Assembly (NCBI GenBank): GCA_964384945.1
Contig: CAYLMK010000012.1
Location: 124,001 to 188,000, forward strand
Direction of reading: 5' to 3'
Length of the DNA stretch: 64,000 nt
Source of the DNA: S015-6 sp964384945
Lineage (GTDB): Bacteria; Desulfobacterota; DSWW01
Shown piece by piece: positions 1-9,064 of the stretch. A program made the position numbers and the translations under genes. The notes under the pieces are model-generated. The model was not told where the DNA came from and made no database searches. It worked only from the letters and a program-made list of their open reading frames with translations. Position 1 is the first letter of the stretch. Each line of letters opens with the position of its first letter.

Positions 1-199
1 TGGCGCGGATCTTGTCTACCTCGTGCGTGGGCATCCCGTCGTCGAGCCTGGCATGGACGTGCACCATGGCCGCCCCTGCCTTGTAGCACTTGGCTGCCTC
101 TTCGGCGAACTCTTTGGCCGTGTAAGGCACGTTGGGGTTGTTGTTCTTGTAGGTGCCTGCTCCGGACAATGCCGCGGTGATGATTACCTTGTCTGCCAT
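1..199 (-). CDS. BKACE-family beta-keto acid cleavage enzyme (DUF849), 3' part missing
   Basis: The first 66 codons of a gene that runs off the left edge. The start ATG at 199 follows AGGAGAGGAACGCAG, a good ribosome site. The N-terminus (MADKVIITAALSGAG) and the HVHAR metal-binding motif near residue 48 are typical of beta-keto acid cleavage enzymes. These Zn-dependent TIM-barrel enzymes condense a beta-keto acid with acetyl-CoA to give acetoacetate and a new acyl-CoA, as Kce does in lysine fermentation. The substrate cannot be told from this fragment. It lies 30 bases after the aldolase gene on the same strand, so they may be cotranscribed. Confidence 0.8.
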   Translation of the reverse strand, partial: MADKVIITAALSGAGTYKNNNPNVPYTAKEFAEEAAKCYKAGAAMVHVHARLDDGMPTHEVDKIRA

Positions 200-229
200 C
201 TGCGTTCCTCTCCTCTTGGGTGCCCTCGT

Positions 230-1525
230 TCAATCTTCGAAGTTGCCTGCCGGTCCCTTGTCGGAATCGATAAGAGCGGCCTTTTCCCTGATCTTGGCCT
301 CCGTCCACTCGGCCGGGTCTTCGATCCGGGAGGCCTTCGGCCCGAGATCGTAGGAGCCCGCATCCAGGATCGCCTCGAGCGCCAGAGGCGCCGTGTTCTT
401 GGCGTTGAGAACGTTGACGAGCATGTTGTAGACAAAATCCTCCACGCCCTTCACGATCCTCTCCCTCACGTCGGCCGGCAGGGAGGCCATCTTGTTTTCG
501 AAGGGAAGGTTGAGATTCTTGTAGTCGCCCTTCTTGAGCCCCTTGGAATTCGCATAGGCGACCATCTCCTCCCACAAGGCCTCGGTGACCCCCTTGTCCT
601 TGACCTTGCGGAAGCTGCCGTCCTCGTTCAGGATGGCGTTCCCGTAATCGTTGACCTCCACGCCCCAGGAGATCATCTGAAGCGCGGTCGCCACATTCGC
701 CTTCGTGGTGAGCGTCTCGTTTGCGATCCGGCGCAGGCGCTCCGAGCTGTTCCCCGAAGTTCCGTGCTGCGCCCCGGAGACCTTGTACGGGGTCAGGGCC
801 TTGTGAATCTCCTTGGTCAGTTCCACCTGGATCCCGGCGTCGCTTGCTTCGATGCCGTGCGTGGTCCCGTTGTTCAGGGCGATCCAGTCGGGAAAGATGT
901 CATGGGCGTTCAGGCCGCGAATGAGGAAGAGGGCCTCTGCGACCGTGGAGAGGCCTTCCTTTCCCTTGATCTCGCCCACCTCCGTCTCGAGGCCGGCCCA
1001 CTTGGGCACAAAGGCGTTCAGCTCGATGCTGGCAAGCAGGTTCTGGTCGTCCGGCATGTGGGAGGCGTCGATGGCGATCGAGGTCATGCCCGCATCGAAC
1101 ATGCTCGGGATCTCCATCTTGGCCTTGTCGATGTCCTTCTGTCCCTTGATGCCGTAATGATCCGCGTGGACCGCCACCGGGATGGTGATGCCCATCTCGT
1201 TGCAGAAGGCATCCACCATACGGGCGATATTCCAGTAATTGACCGCGCAGTAGGCCCCGGAACCGCCTTCCGACTTGGCGATTTCGATGATGAGGGCCGC
1301 CTTCGCCCTCTGGGCCGCCCGCAGGGCCCCTCGTATGACGAATTGATTCCTGCCGTTGGCCGCCATGGCGATCGACTTTCCCTTGGAGAGCATGGCGCGA
1401 TCGATGACCTTGCCGCTGACGATCAAGGCCTTGGAATTGGGGAAAAGCCTGACCACGTTGGGCGGGCGCCCGATCTTCAGGGCCCTGTTGAAAAGCGTCT
1501 TGTACCCGGGTCGTTTCGCTGTCAT
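230..1525 (-). CDS. Class II fructose-bisphosphate aldolase-type enzyme
   Basis: A 431-residue protein that should cleave or form fructose-1,6-bisphosphate, or a related ketose phosphate, in cytosolic glycolysis/gluconeogenesis. HADHYG (a class II aldolase zinc/active-site segment), ALNNGTTHG and SGAQHGTSG give the Zn-binding histidines and phosphate-loop glycines. The protein is longer than the common class II FbaA (about 340-360) and matches the long variant seen in anaerobic deltaproteobacteria (family recollection). The start at 1525 has GGAGG seven bases upstream; an out-of-frame ATG overlaps the site. The BKACE gene follows closely. The exact sugar substrate is inferred from family only. 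Confidence 0.85.
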   Translation of the reverse strand: MTAKRPGYKTLFNRALKIGRPPNVVRLFPNSKALIVSGKVIDRAMLSKGKSIAMAANGRNQFVIRGALRAAQRAKAALIIEIAKSEGGSGAYCAVNYWNIARMVDAFCNEMGITIPVAVHADHYGIKGQKDIDKAKMEIPSMFDAGMTSIAIDASHMPDDQNLLASIELNAFVPKWAGLETEVGEIKGKEGLSTVAEALFLIRGLNAHDIFPDWIALNNGTTHGIEASDAGIQVELTKEIHKALTPYKVSGAQHGTSGNSSERLRRIANETLTTKANVATALQMISWGVEVNDYGNAILNEDGSFRKVKDKGVTEALWEEMVAYANSKGLKKGDYKNLNLPFENKMASLPADVRERIVKGVEDFVYNMLVNVLNAKNTAPLALEAILDAGSYDLGPKASRIEDPAEWTEAKIREKAALIDSDKGPAGNFED

Positions 1526-1640
1526 GGCATTTCCTCCGCAAATGGAAGGGGGTGCGCACCAAGCAGACAGGACGCATTATAGCGATAGACAAACGCCCCT
1601 TCAAGTTGAATAATGCCTTCCGACAGGATGGGAACCGGCG

Positions 1641-2672
1641 ATGCGGCCCGATATTCTTCCTCAGCTCGTGAACGGACCCGAAGGGGATCCGGCGGTCTAC
1701 GCGAATTTCAAGTACGAGCGCAGGGCCGTTCTCTTCGATATGGGTGACCTTCACGCGATGAGCGCTCGCAGCCTTCTCAAGCTCACCCATGTCTTTGTCT
1801 CCCATACCCACGTGGACCACTTCATCGGGTTCGATCAAGTTCTCAGGCTTCACCTCGGCAGGGGCAAGAATCTGACCCTGTACGGGCCGCCGGGGTTTGC
1901 CGATCACGTAGAGGCCAAGCTTCGCGGGTACAGCTGGAACCTGGTGGAGGGCTACCCGCACGATTTTCGTCTGAGCGTTTTTGAGTTGGGGGAGGGGCCC
2001 CTGCAGGCGGCATCTTTTTCCTGCCGGGAGCGCTTCGCCCGAAGCCCTCTGCCTTCGCTCGAGCCCCTTTCCGGAAACGCGATCATCCTGGACGAGCCGG
2101 GCCTCCAGGTGAGGGCGGTTCTGCTCGAGCACGATATCCCCTGCCTGGCCTATGCCCTGGAGGAAAAGCAGCACATCAACGTGGACAAGGTGCGCCTCGA
2201 GGCCCTCGGCCTCCGTGTGGGGCCTTGGATTCGCCTCCTGAAGCAGGCGGTCCGGAACGGGGCCTCCGAACCGACACGCCTCCTCGTTTCGGCCTCCGGA
2301 GAGAACGGGACCGAGGCGAGGGAATTCCCCCTGGAGATGCTCCGCGAGGAGATCCTCCGGGTTTCTCGAGGCCAGAAGATCGCCTACGTCACGGATGCGG
2401 CGTTCACCGAGGAGAACGTGGAACGCATCGTGCGACTTGCCCGCGAAGCCGATATCTTCTTCTGCGAGACCGCCTTTTCCGAAGAGGACCGGGCCCGGGC
2501 GGACGATCGACGCCACCTGACGGCCCTTCAGGCCGGCAGGATCGCCAGGGAGGCTCAGGTCCGGCGCCTTGTCCCGTTCCATTTCTCTCCCAAGTACCAC
2601 GGGCGGCTCGAGGTCCTTTACGAAGAGGCGAGCCGGGGCTTCGGCGGACAGATCGAAGGCGCCTCCGGTTGA
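1641..2672 (+). CDS. RNase Z-like MBL-fold metallo-hydrolase
   Basis: A 343-residue metallo-beta-lactamase-fold protein with the metal motif HTHVDH (H55, H57, D59, H60) and late His ligands in FHFSPKY near residue 317. The arrangement, with the C-terminal HLTALQAGRIAREA segment, resembles ribonuclease Z (tRNA 3' processing), but the core is interrupted by a longer middle part than in classical Rnz, so a related hydrolase is possible. Start at 1641 follows a weak ribosome site (ACCGGCG). It is divergent from the aldolase gene and about 100 bases upstream of trpS on the same strand. Confidence 0.7.
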   Translation: MRPDILPQLVNGPEGDPAVYANFKYERRAVLFDMGDLHAMSARSLLKLTHVFVSHTHVDHFIGFDQVLRLHLGRGKNLTLYGPPGFADHVEAKLRGYSWNLVEGYPHDFRLSVFELGEGPLQAASFSCRERFARSPLPSLEPLSGNAIILDEPGLQVRAVLLEHDIPCLAYALEEKQHINVDKVRLEALGLRVGPWIRLLKQAVRNGASEPTRLLVSASGENGTEAREFPLEMLREEILRVSRGQKIAYVTDAAFTEENVERIVRLAREADIFFCETAFSEEDRARADDRRHLTALQAGRIAREAQVRRLVPFHFSPKYHGRLEVLYEEASRGFGGQIEGASG

Positions 2673-2772
2673 TGCCGGCCCGCCCGAGCCCTATAATGAG
2701 AACGGTTTGCTTCGCCCTTGGAACGGTGGATGACGAAATCGGCTCGTGCGCGCCGACGGAGGAGAACGGGGG

Positions 2773-3744
2773 ATGCGGATTCTGTCCGGGATACAGCCTT
2801 CGGGGTCGTTTCACATCGGCAATTACTTTGCCATGATAAAGAAAATGATCGGGTACCAGCGGGACCATGAGCTTTTTGCCTTCATCGCGAACCTGCACGC
2901 CATGACCTCCGTGCCGGACGGCCCGACCCTTGCGGACAATACCCGCGAGGCTGCCGCCGGTTTTCTGTCCCTCGGACTGGACCCGGACAAATCGTTCTTC
3001 TGGGTGCAGTCGGACGTCCCCGAAGTAACCGAGCTGACCTGGGTTCTCTCGAACCTGACCCCCATGGGACTGCTCGAGCGGTGCCATTCGTTCAAGGACA
3101 AGGTCGCCAAGGGGATCGGCGCGAACCACGGCCTGTTCGCATACCCGGTCCTGATGGCGGCGGACATTCTGCTCTACCAGAGCGACCGGGTGCCGGTCGG
3201 CAAGGACCAGAAGCAACATCTGGAGGTGGCCCGCGACATTGCGCTCAAGTTCAACAACGACTTCGGCAAGACCTTCGTCGTGCCGGAGGCGGAGATCGAT
3301 GAGGACGTCGCGGTCATCCCGGGCACGGACGGGCAGAAGATGAGCAAGTCCTACGGGAACACCATCGATGTCTTCTGCGACAAGAAGACCCTGAAGAAGC
3401 AGGTCATGGGCATCGTGACCGACTCGACCCCGGTGGAGGCCCCCAAGGACCCGGCCAAGTGCAACCTGTTTGCCATTGCTTCGCTCTTTCTGAACGAGGA
3501 GGAGCGCAGGGATCTGGCGCAAAGGTACCGCGCCGGAGGCCTGGGATACGGCGAGGTGAAGAAGGATCTCGTCGAGAGGGTCTGGGCGTTCTTTTCCCCC
3601 TACCGGGAGAGGAGGGAAGCCCTGCTTGCGGACAAAGACCGGCTTCGGGCCATTCTCAGGCAGGGCGCGGAAAAGGCCCGTGCCGTGGCGGACAGGACGA
3701 TCAGCGAGGTCCGGAGAAAGACGGGCCTCCGTTACTGGATGTAG
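2773..3744 (+). CDS. trpS: Tryptophanyl-tRNA synthetase
   Basis: Charges tRNA-Trp in the cytosol. The 323-residue product has the class I signatures: N-terminal ILSGIQPSG, FHIGNY (HIGH motif) near residue 17 and KMSKSYGN (KMSKS motif) near residue 190. Length is usual for bacterial TrpRS. An in-frame ATG nine codons upstream (2746) is open, but the family N-terminus and the GGAGGAGAACGGGGG site fit the start at 2773. The small zinc-ribbon gene follows after 11 bases. Confidence 0.95.
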   Translation: MRILSGIQPSGSFHIGNYFAMIKKMIGYQRDHELFAFIANLHAMTSVPDGPTLADNTREAAAGFLSLGLDPDKSFFWVQSDVPEVTELTWVLSNLTPMGLLERCHSFKDKVAKGIGANHGLFAYPVLMAADILLYQSDRVPVGKDQKQHLEVARDIALKFNNDFGKTFVVPEAEIDEDVAVIPGTDGQKMSKSYGNTIDVFCDKKTLKKQVMGIVTDSTPVEAPKDPAKCNLFAIASLFLNEEERRDLAQRYRAGGLGYGEVKKDLVERVWAFFSPYRERREALLADKDRLRAILRQGAEKARAVADRTISEVRRKTGLRYWM

Positions 3745-3755
3745 GGAGCGATGCG

Positions 3756-4100
3756 ATGCCTCTTCATGAATTTGCCTGCCAGGGCTGCGGCCGGAAGAGC
3801 ACGAGGCTCGTCCTCAGGAAGGGGGATGAAGAGGCCCTCCGGTGCGAGCACTGCGGGTCGGAGCGTCTCAAAAGACTCATCTCCCGGGTCGCCGTCCACA
3901 GGAGCGAGGCGGACCGGCTGGCGGCGCTGGACACGCGGAAGCAGCCGGACGAGAGCTTCTACCGGGACAACCGGAACATCGGGCTTCGGGCCAAGAAGCG
4001 GATGCAGGAACTCGGCGTGGACCTGGGAGACGCCTTTGAGGAGAAGCTCGAGAAGGCACGGACCACGACGAATATCGAGGACCTGACGAGCGGCACCTGA
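3756..4100 (+). CDS. FmdB-type zinc-ribbon protein
   Basis: A 114-residue protein whose N-terminus (MPLHEFACQGCG, then CEHCG near residue 30) is the CxxC...CxxC zinc ribbon of the FmdB/CxxC_CxxC_SSSS putative regulatory family. The remainder is charged and helical with no domain I recognise. Function of the family is not established; regulation or RNA binding is usually suggested. It starts 11 bases after trpS and is probably cotranscribed. A second FmdB-type gene lies at 28329-28631. Confidence 0.75.
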   Translation: MPLHEFACQGCGRKSTRLVLRKGDEEALRCEHCGSERLKRLISRVAVHRSEADRLAALDTRKQPDESFYRDNRNIGLRAKKRMQELGVDLGDAFEEKLEKARTTTNIEDLTSGT

Positions 4101-4173
4101 AACCGACCCGGCGGCCTCGCAGCGGCCGGCTCTCCGGAACGCCGGGGGACAGGGATCCGGATGCCCCTGCCGT

Positions 4174-6030
4174 TCAGTCTGGCGGATACAGGCTCTCGAT
4201 CGTCTCTTTGTATTTCTCGCCGATCACCCGGCGTTTCTTCTTGAGCGTGGGCGTCAGCACGCCGTTCTGTTCGCCGAACTCCTCCGCGAGGACGGCGAAG
4301 CGCTTGATGGTCTCGTACCGGGCCAGCGTGCTGTTCACCTTGGCGATCCTCTCCTCCATGAGGGCGAGCACCTTCTCGTTCCGGACGAGATCTTCTCGTT
4401 TCTCCCAGCAGATGCCTTGTGCTCTTGCCCAGGCCTCCAGCCCCGGGAAGTTGGGGACCACCAGTGCGGTGAGATAGTTACGGTTGTCGCCGACCACGCA
4501 GACCTGTTCGATGTAGGGATCCGTGTTGAAGGCGTTTTCGATCGGCTGGGGGGCGATGTTCTTGCCGCCGCTCGTGATGATCATCTCCTTCTTCCGGTCC
4601 GTGATGCGAAGGTAGCCCTCGGCGTCGATCTCGCCGATGTCGCCCGTCCGGAAGAAGCCGTCCTCGGTGAAGGCGTCCCGCGTGGCTTGCTCGTTGTTCC
4701 AATACCCCTTCATGACCTGGGGCCCCCGGATCAGGATCTCGCCGTCCGCGTCGATCCTGTGCTCGGTTCCCGGGATGGGTTTGCCGACCCACCCCAGCTT
4801 GTGGTCTTTGGGCGTGCAGGTATGCGTGACCGGGGATGTCTCGGTCAGACCGAAGCCCTGGTAGAGCCGGATGCCCATGGAGCCGAAGAAGACGATCAGG
4901 TCCGGGTTGATCGGCCCTCCGCCCGTGTGACAGATCCGCAGCCTTTCCAGGCCGGCCTGCTTCTTGATCTTCCGGAACAGCCGGTCGGCTGCGGCGGATC
5001 GGAGACGCAGGCCGAGGGGAAGAGGTTTCGCCTCGAGTTCACGCAGAAAGCGCTCCTTTCCGACCGAAAGGGCCAGCGCGAAGAGTCTTTGCACGGCCGC
5101 GGGCTTCCGCGCCACGATGCCGTTGATCTGGACGTAGAGCTTTTCCCAGAGCCTCGGCACGCTGCTCATGACCGTGGGGTGGCAGTCGGCGAGGTTCTTC
5201 CGAAGTTCATCGATCTCGACCGTGTCGGCGACAAAGAGTTCGCCTGCCTGAAACCCGGAATTCAGCAGGTCCGAGGAGAAGCCGAACACGTGGCACATGG
5301 GCAAGTGTCCGAACCAGATATCGCTCGGCGAATAGTCGAACGAAGACGATACGGATCGCTGGCTCACGAAGTTTGCGTGGGTCAGCATGACCCCTTTGGG
5401 CCTGCCGGTGGTGCCCGAGGTGTAGACAATCGCGGCAAGGTCATCCCCCTCCACCTCCCGGAGACGGGTCCGGATCTTCTCTTCTCTATCGGGTTCGGAC
5501 CGGCCCATGTCCAGCAGGTCGTCAAACGAAAGGACACGCTCCGCATCGACCCTGACCGTGGGATCCATCACAAAGACCCATTCGAGTTCCTCGAGCCTGT
5601 CACGAACCCCCAAGACCTTTCTCAGGTGATCCTCGCCATGACAGAAGACGGCCCGGGCACCGGAGTCGTGGAGGATCCACCAGACATCCTCTTGCTTGCT
5701 TGAGGGGTAAATCGGAACCGCTGCCCCGCGGAGGAGCATGGCCGAGAAGGTCGCCATGATCCAGCGCGGCGTGTTGGGGCCGAATACGGCGATCCGGTCG
5801 AAGGCCTCGACGCCGAGGGCGTCCATGGCCTTGCCCAGACTCCGGATCTTTTCGTCCAGTTCTTCCCACGTCATCGAGTGCAGCGAGTCGGTTTTGTGGC
5901 CCTTGCGGTCGAACCTGGATCTCAGGTACACCTTGTCCCTGTACCGAACCGCCCGGTTGCGGCTCGTGGCCACGATCGTGGTTTCTTCGAGGAGGGGCCT
6001 GTCCTGCATACTCTTCCCCTGTTTCCCCAT
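4174..6030 (-). CDS. Long-chain acyl-CoA synthetase (AMP-forming)
   Basis: A 618-residue ANL-superfamily enzyme that activates a fatty acid to acyl-CoA via acyl-AMP. The P-loop-like motif YTSGTTGRPKGV lies near residue 209, GFGLTETSPV near 400, and the hinge/adenylate region FRTGDIGEIDAEGYLRITDR near 477. It most resembles the FadD15-type long-chain ligases. Either the Met at 6030 or the Met eight codons later (6009) could be the start. The gene ends convergently 73 bases from the zinc-ribbon gene. Substrate chain length cannot be read from sequence. Confidence 0.9.
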   Translation of the reverse strand: MGKQGKSMQDRPLLEETTIVATSRNRAVRYRDKVYLRSRFDRKGHKTDSLHSMTWEELDEKIRSLGKAMDALGVEAFDRIAVFGPNTPRWIMATFSAMLLRGAAVPIYPSSKQEDVWWILHDSGARAVFCHGEDHLRKVLGVRDRLEELEWVFVMDPTVRVDAERVLSFDDLLDMGRSEPDREEKIRTRLREVEGDDLAAIVYTSGTTGRPKGVMLTHANFVSQRSVSSSFDYSPSDIWFGHLPMCHVFGFSSDLLNSGFQAGELFVADTVEIDELRKNLADCHPTVMSSVPRLWEKLYVQINGIVARKPAAVQRLFALALSVGKERFLRELEAKPLPLGLRLRSAAADRLFRKIKKQAGLERLRICHTGGGPINPDLIVFFGSMGIRLYQGFGLTETSPVTHTCTPKDHKLGWVGKPIPGTEHRIDADGEILIRGPQVMKGYWNNEQATRDAFTEDGFFRTGDIGEIDAEGYLRITDRKKEMIITSGGKNIAPQPIENAFNTDPYIEQVCVVGDNRNYLTALVVPNFPGLEAWARAQGICWEKREDLVRNEKVLALMEERIAKVNSTLARYETIKRFAVLAEEFGEQNGVLTPTLKKKRRVIGEKYKETIESLYPPD

Positions 6031-6392
6031 TGTTGATAATAATAAAATACTTTAATTTATCGATATAATATATTGAAAATAAACATTTAATTTTCGATAA
6101 AGAGAAGGAGGGGTCAACGCCGCACCCGTCTGCCGCAAAATCCCTCCTCGCAGACAGGCGTTTGAGGTCATGGAACTATAGCAAAACGCAAGGAAACGCG
6201 CCAGACTCTCCGGGTGCTGGACCCCGTCGGCCCCGGACAGAATCCCTCGAACCTCTTGCCCTGCGCCGCAGCGGGTTCCGCAGAGCGACAAACTTCTCGA
6301 TTCCTCGCAGTCGGTGTGTTATAAGGACGCGGAGGGAATCCCGGAGGCATGGGAGACCGGGTGGAATTGTGGAAACCGATCAGGGGGACCCG
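6031..6392. other. Intergenic region with AT-rich patch between divergent genes
   Basis: This 362-base stretch separates the acyl-CoA ligase (minus) from the flavodoxin (plus). Positions 6031-6105 are strikingly AT-rich in an otherwise GC-rich window, consistent with promoter DNA or a protein-binding site. Bases 6106-6392 show ordinary composition and no convincing gene. Confidence 0.6.
6090..6117 (-). promoter_or_regulatory. Possible sigma70 promoter for acyl-CoA ligase
   Basis: Reading leftwards, TTGACC (6112-6117) is followed after 16 bases by GAAAAT (6090-6095), next to the AT-rich patch and about 60 bases before the start codon. The -10 match is only partial, so other boxes in the AT tract are possible. 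Confidence 0.3.
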
Positions 6393-6875
6393 ATGCACGT
6401 GCTGGTGCTTTACTATTCGCGTTCCGGAAACACGAAGAAGCTCGCCGAAGCGATCGCGCAAGGGGTGGGCGAGGTCAATGGTGTCGATTGTCTGCTGCGG
6501 TCCACGGCCGAGGTGACCCGGGAGGAGTTCGAGGAAAGCCGGGGCGTCATCGTAGGGTCTCCTGTCTACTTCGGGAGCATGGCCGCGCCCCTCAAAGACC
6601 TTCTGGACCGGTTTGTGGGGAGCCGTAAGAAGATGGAGGGCAAGGTGGGTGCCGCCTTCGCGACTTCGGGAGATGCCAGCGGGGGCAAAGAAACGACCAT
6701 GCTCTCGATCCTCCAGGCCCTCCTGATCTACGGGATGATCGTCGTCGGGGACCCCCTAGATGCGACGGGGCATTATGGCACGGCCTGCGTGGGCGAGCCG
6801 GACGACAGGGCGGTGGAAAACGCGAAGAAGCTCGGCAGGCGGGTGGCGAAGCTGACGAAGATGCTCACTGCCTGA
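6393..6875 (+). CDS. Flavodoxin / WrbA-like FMN protein
   Basis: A 160-residue flavodoxin-fold protein. The FMN phosphate loop SRSGNTKKLA begins near residue 9, and GSPVYFGSMAAPLKDLLDR and FATSGDASGGKETTM supply the isoalloxazine loops of the flavodoxin/NAD(P)H:quinone oxidoreductase (WrbA) group. It is shorter than WrbA (about 200). Probable role is electron transfer or quinone reduction in the cytosol. The reading frame is open upstream, but homology starts at the ATG at 6393 after GGGGGACCCG. Its last 11 bases overlap the convergent gene 6865-7869. Confidence 0.8.
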   Translation: MHVLVLYYSRSGNTKKLAEAIAQGVGEVNGVDCLLRSTAEVTREEFEESRGVIVGSPVYFGSMAAPLKDLLDRFVGSRKKMEGKVGAAFATSGDASGGKETTMLSILQALLIYGMIVVGDPLDATGHYGTACVGEPDDRAVENAKKLGRRVAKLTKMLTA

Positions 6876-7869
6876 GCGGTGTCTCTTCCCCACGCTCTTG
6901 CTCGATCAGGCGTTTGAGCAGGCGGGTTTCCGTGTCCCTTTCGACCTGATACCGCAGAAAGGCCTCGTGCTGGTCCTCCTCCAGGACGGCCTTCATCTTC
7001 TCCGCGGTCTCCTTGTTAAGGGCCTTTCGGCTTTCCAGGTGCATCTCGAGCCTTTCCGCAGGAGAGGCATCCCGTCCCGAGGCCGGGACGGCGGAGCTTT
7101 TCGCCAGTTTTTCCCCCTGTTCGCTCAGGATCTCTCGAACCGAATCCTCCTGCTCCTGGGTGAGCTTGAGCCGCCAGTTCAGTTCGAAGACCTCCCTTTC
7201 CAAGGCCGGCGAGCCGGCGAGGGCATTCTTCTTTTCCACGTACGCCTGGTACCGCTGGTATTGGCCGGGATCGAGGATGGAGCGGAGTGCTTCCTCAAGG
7301 GGAGGGTCGGGTTCCGTCCCGCCCGGTTCCGGTCCTGATGAGGCCCCCGGCATTCCGGGGGGCAGACTGCGCTTTCGTTTCTCGATCTCCTTCTGCACCG
7401 CCTCGAGTTGCTCATCCGTGAGATCCAGCACGTCCGCCAGCTCCCCTGCCTCCCTTGTGACCTGCGCCTGCATGAGGTCCTGGATGACGGGCTGGCTGAA
7501 GATCTTTTGGAAAAGCTCCTTCAGGTTGTTTGCCGAGGCGGCCTTTGCCCCGGCATCCGCAGGAGGTGCCTCGGGAGGAGGCCGGTCGAGAATCCGCGCG
7601 CGGGAGCCCTGGCCCGGTCCCGCGGGCCTGGCCATGGCGCCCGGTCGCTCGCGATGCCTTTCGAGCAGGAGGCGGAAGTCTTCCCGTTCTCGTTCGATTT
7701 CGGCGTACGTCAGCCGAAGGACGGTGCCGTCCCGGGCAATCACCTCGAAGATGTCGGTCCTCGCCAGCCTCGGGATCCTGGCGTGCCGATCCAGCGCGAC
7801 CAGGCCGTAGGCAACTCCCATGCCGAGGAGGAAGCTCACAAAGACCCAGAGAAAGGTTCGCTGTCTCAT
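6865..7869 (-). CDS. Unrecognised membrane-anchored helical protein
   Basis: I do not recognise the family. The 334-residue product starts with a membrane anchor or uncleaved signal (residues 5-25, VFVSFLLGMGVAYGLVAL), then a long charged, mostly helical periplasmic part. Two segments with an LT-x-x-Q pattern (LTDEQLEAVQKEIEKRK near 148 and LTQEQEDSVREILSEQ near 235) recall the LTXXQ/Spy-like helical repeats, but this is weak. A Pro/Ala-rich linker lies around residues 77-110. It is followed 28 bases downstream on the same strand... in transcription order it comes after trpD, and may share its transcript. Confidence 0.55.
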   Translation of the reverse strand: MRQRTFLWVFVSFLLGMGVAYGLVALDRHARIPRLARTDIFEVIARDGTVLRLTYAEIEREREDFRLLLERHRERPGAMARPAGPGQGSRARILDRPPPEAPPADAGAKAASANNLKELFQKIFSQPVIQDLMQAQVTREAGELADVLDLTDEQLEAVQKEIEKRKRSLPPGMPGASSGPEPGGTEPDPPLEEALRSILDPGQYQRYQAYVEKKNALAGSPALEREVFELNWRLKLTQEQEDSVREILSEQGEKLAKSSAVPASGRDASPAERLEMHLESRKALNKETAEKMKAVLEEDQHEAFLRYQVERDTETRLLKRLIEQERGEETPLRQ

Positions 7870-7896
7870 GCCCCCCTCCTCAAGAAAGGAACTCGG

Positions 7897-8931
7897 CTAA
7901 CGCCGGGATGAGTGCCGGATGACCGCCTGAAGCTTCTCCATGGCCTTTCCTTGATCGATCGCCTGCCGGGCCAGCTCGATGCCCCTTTCGATCGTGTCGG
8001 TCGCGCCGGCCGCAGAGAGGGCCGCGCCGGCATTGAGAAGAACAATGTCGCGCTTCGGGCCCTTCCTGCCCTCGAGAAGCTCGAGGATGATGCGGGCGTT
8101 CTCGTGCGCGTTCCCTCCCAGCAGCTCTTCGGCCCGGCTCGTCGGGATCCCGAAATCCTCCGGATGCACGGTGTACATCCGGACCTCGCCGCCGGACCAC
8201 TCGGCGATTCGGCTTCGGCCGGTCGTGGTGATCTCATCCATGCCGTCTTCCCCGTGCACGACCATGGCCCGGCGGCACCCGAGCCTCCCGAGGACTTCGG
8301 CCATCACGGCCGGCAGGTCCTTTCGAAAGACCCCGAGGACCTGCACCTCGGCGCCGGCCGGATTGGTCAGAGGCCCCAGCAGGTTGAACATCGTACGGAT
8401 TCCGATTTCCTTGCGGGGCCCCACGGCGTGCCTCATGGTGCCGTGGAGCGCAGGGGCGAACAGGAATCCGATTCCGTGCTCATCGATGGATCGCGCAACC
8501 TCCTCCGGCGGCAATTCCAGATCGATTCCCAGGGCCTCGCAGACATCCGCGCTTCCGCAGGTGCCGGATGCGGAGCGGTTGCCGTGCTTTGCGACGCGGA
8601 CCCCGGCGCCTGCCGCCACGAATGCGGCCGCCGTGGAGATGTTGAACGTGTGGAGGCGGTCTCCGCCGGTGCCGCAGGTGTCGACGAGCACGGGAGCGTC
8701 CGCGCCCCTTTTCACGCGGATGGGCACCGCCTTGGCGCGCATCACGCGGGCTGCGGCGGTGATCTCTTCGACCGTCTCCCCCTTGACCCGCAGGGCCGTG
8801 ATCAGGGAGGCGATCTGCGCAGGGGTGGCCCGGCCGGAGGTGATCTCCTCCATGGCGAGGGTCATCTCTTCGTCGGTGAGATGATTGCCTTCGACCACGC
8901 GCGCGATGGCCTGCCGGATCATGGAGGGCAT
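7897..8931 (-). CDS. trpD: Anthranilate phosphoribosyltransferase
   Basis: Transfers phosphoribosyl from PRPP to anthranilate in tryptophan synthesis. The 344-residue product carries the PRPP/Mg motif DTCGTGGD near residue 87, KHGNRSASGTCGSADV near 114 and the conserved NLLGPLTNPA near 172. Length is normal. Start is taken as 8931; a Met three codons in is the alternative. No other trp gene is adjacent, so the pathway is dispersed. It is divergent from argC. Confidence 0.95.
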   Translation of the reverse strand: MPSMIRQAIARVVEGNHLTDEEMTLAMEEITSGRATPAQIASLITALRVKGETVEEITAAARVMRAKAVPIRVKRGADAPVLVDTCGTGGDRLHTFNISTAAAFVAAGAGVRVAKHGNRSASGTCGSADVCEALGIDLELPPEEVARSIDEHGIGFLFAPALHGTMRHAVGPRKEIGIRTMFNLLGPLTNPAGAEVQVLGVFRKDLPAVMAEVLGRLGCRRAMVVHGEDGMDEITTTGRSRIAEWSGGEVRMYTVHPEDFGIPTSRAEELLGGNAHENARIILELLEGRKGPKRDIVLLNAGAALSAAGATDTIERGIELARQAIDQGKAMEKLQAVIRHSSRR

Positions 8932-9064
8932 ACGGGGCCGCCTGGGGAGTTGCTCCTGGGAAACGGTTTCGCTACCATGAATGGCGTTCGAACGGATGCC
9001 CTATGATTGAATGGATGGCGGGGAAAAATCAAGGGCGATGACCACGCAGGGAAGGCAGAAGGGC

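Noticed and set aside
23..1582. 519-codon plus-strand open frame opposite the aldolase gene
   Set aside because: It is the antisense shadow of a well-supported gene; the translation has no recognisable domain. Long antisense frames are frequent in this GC-rich DNA.
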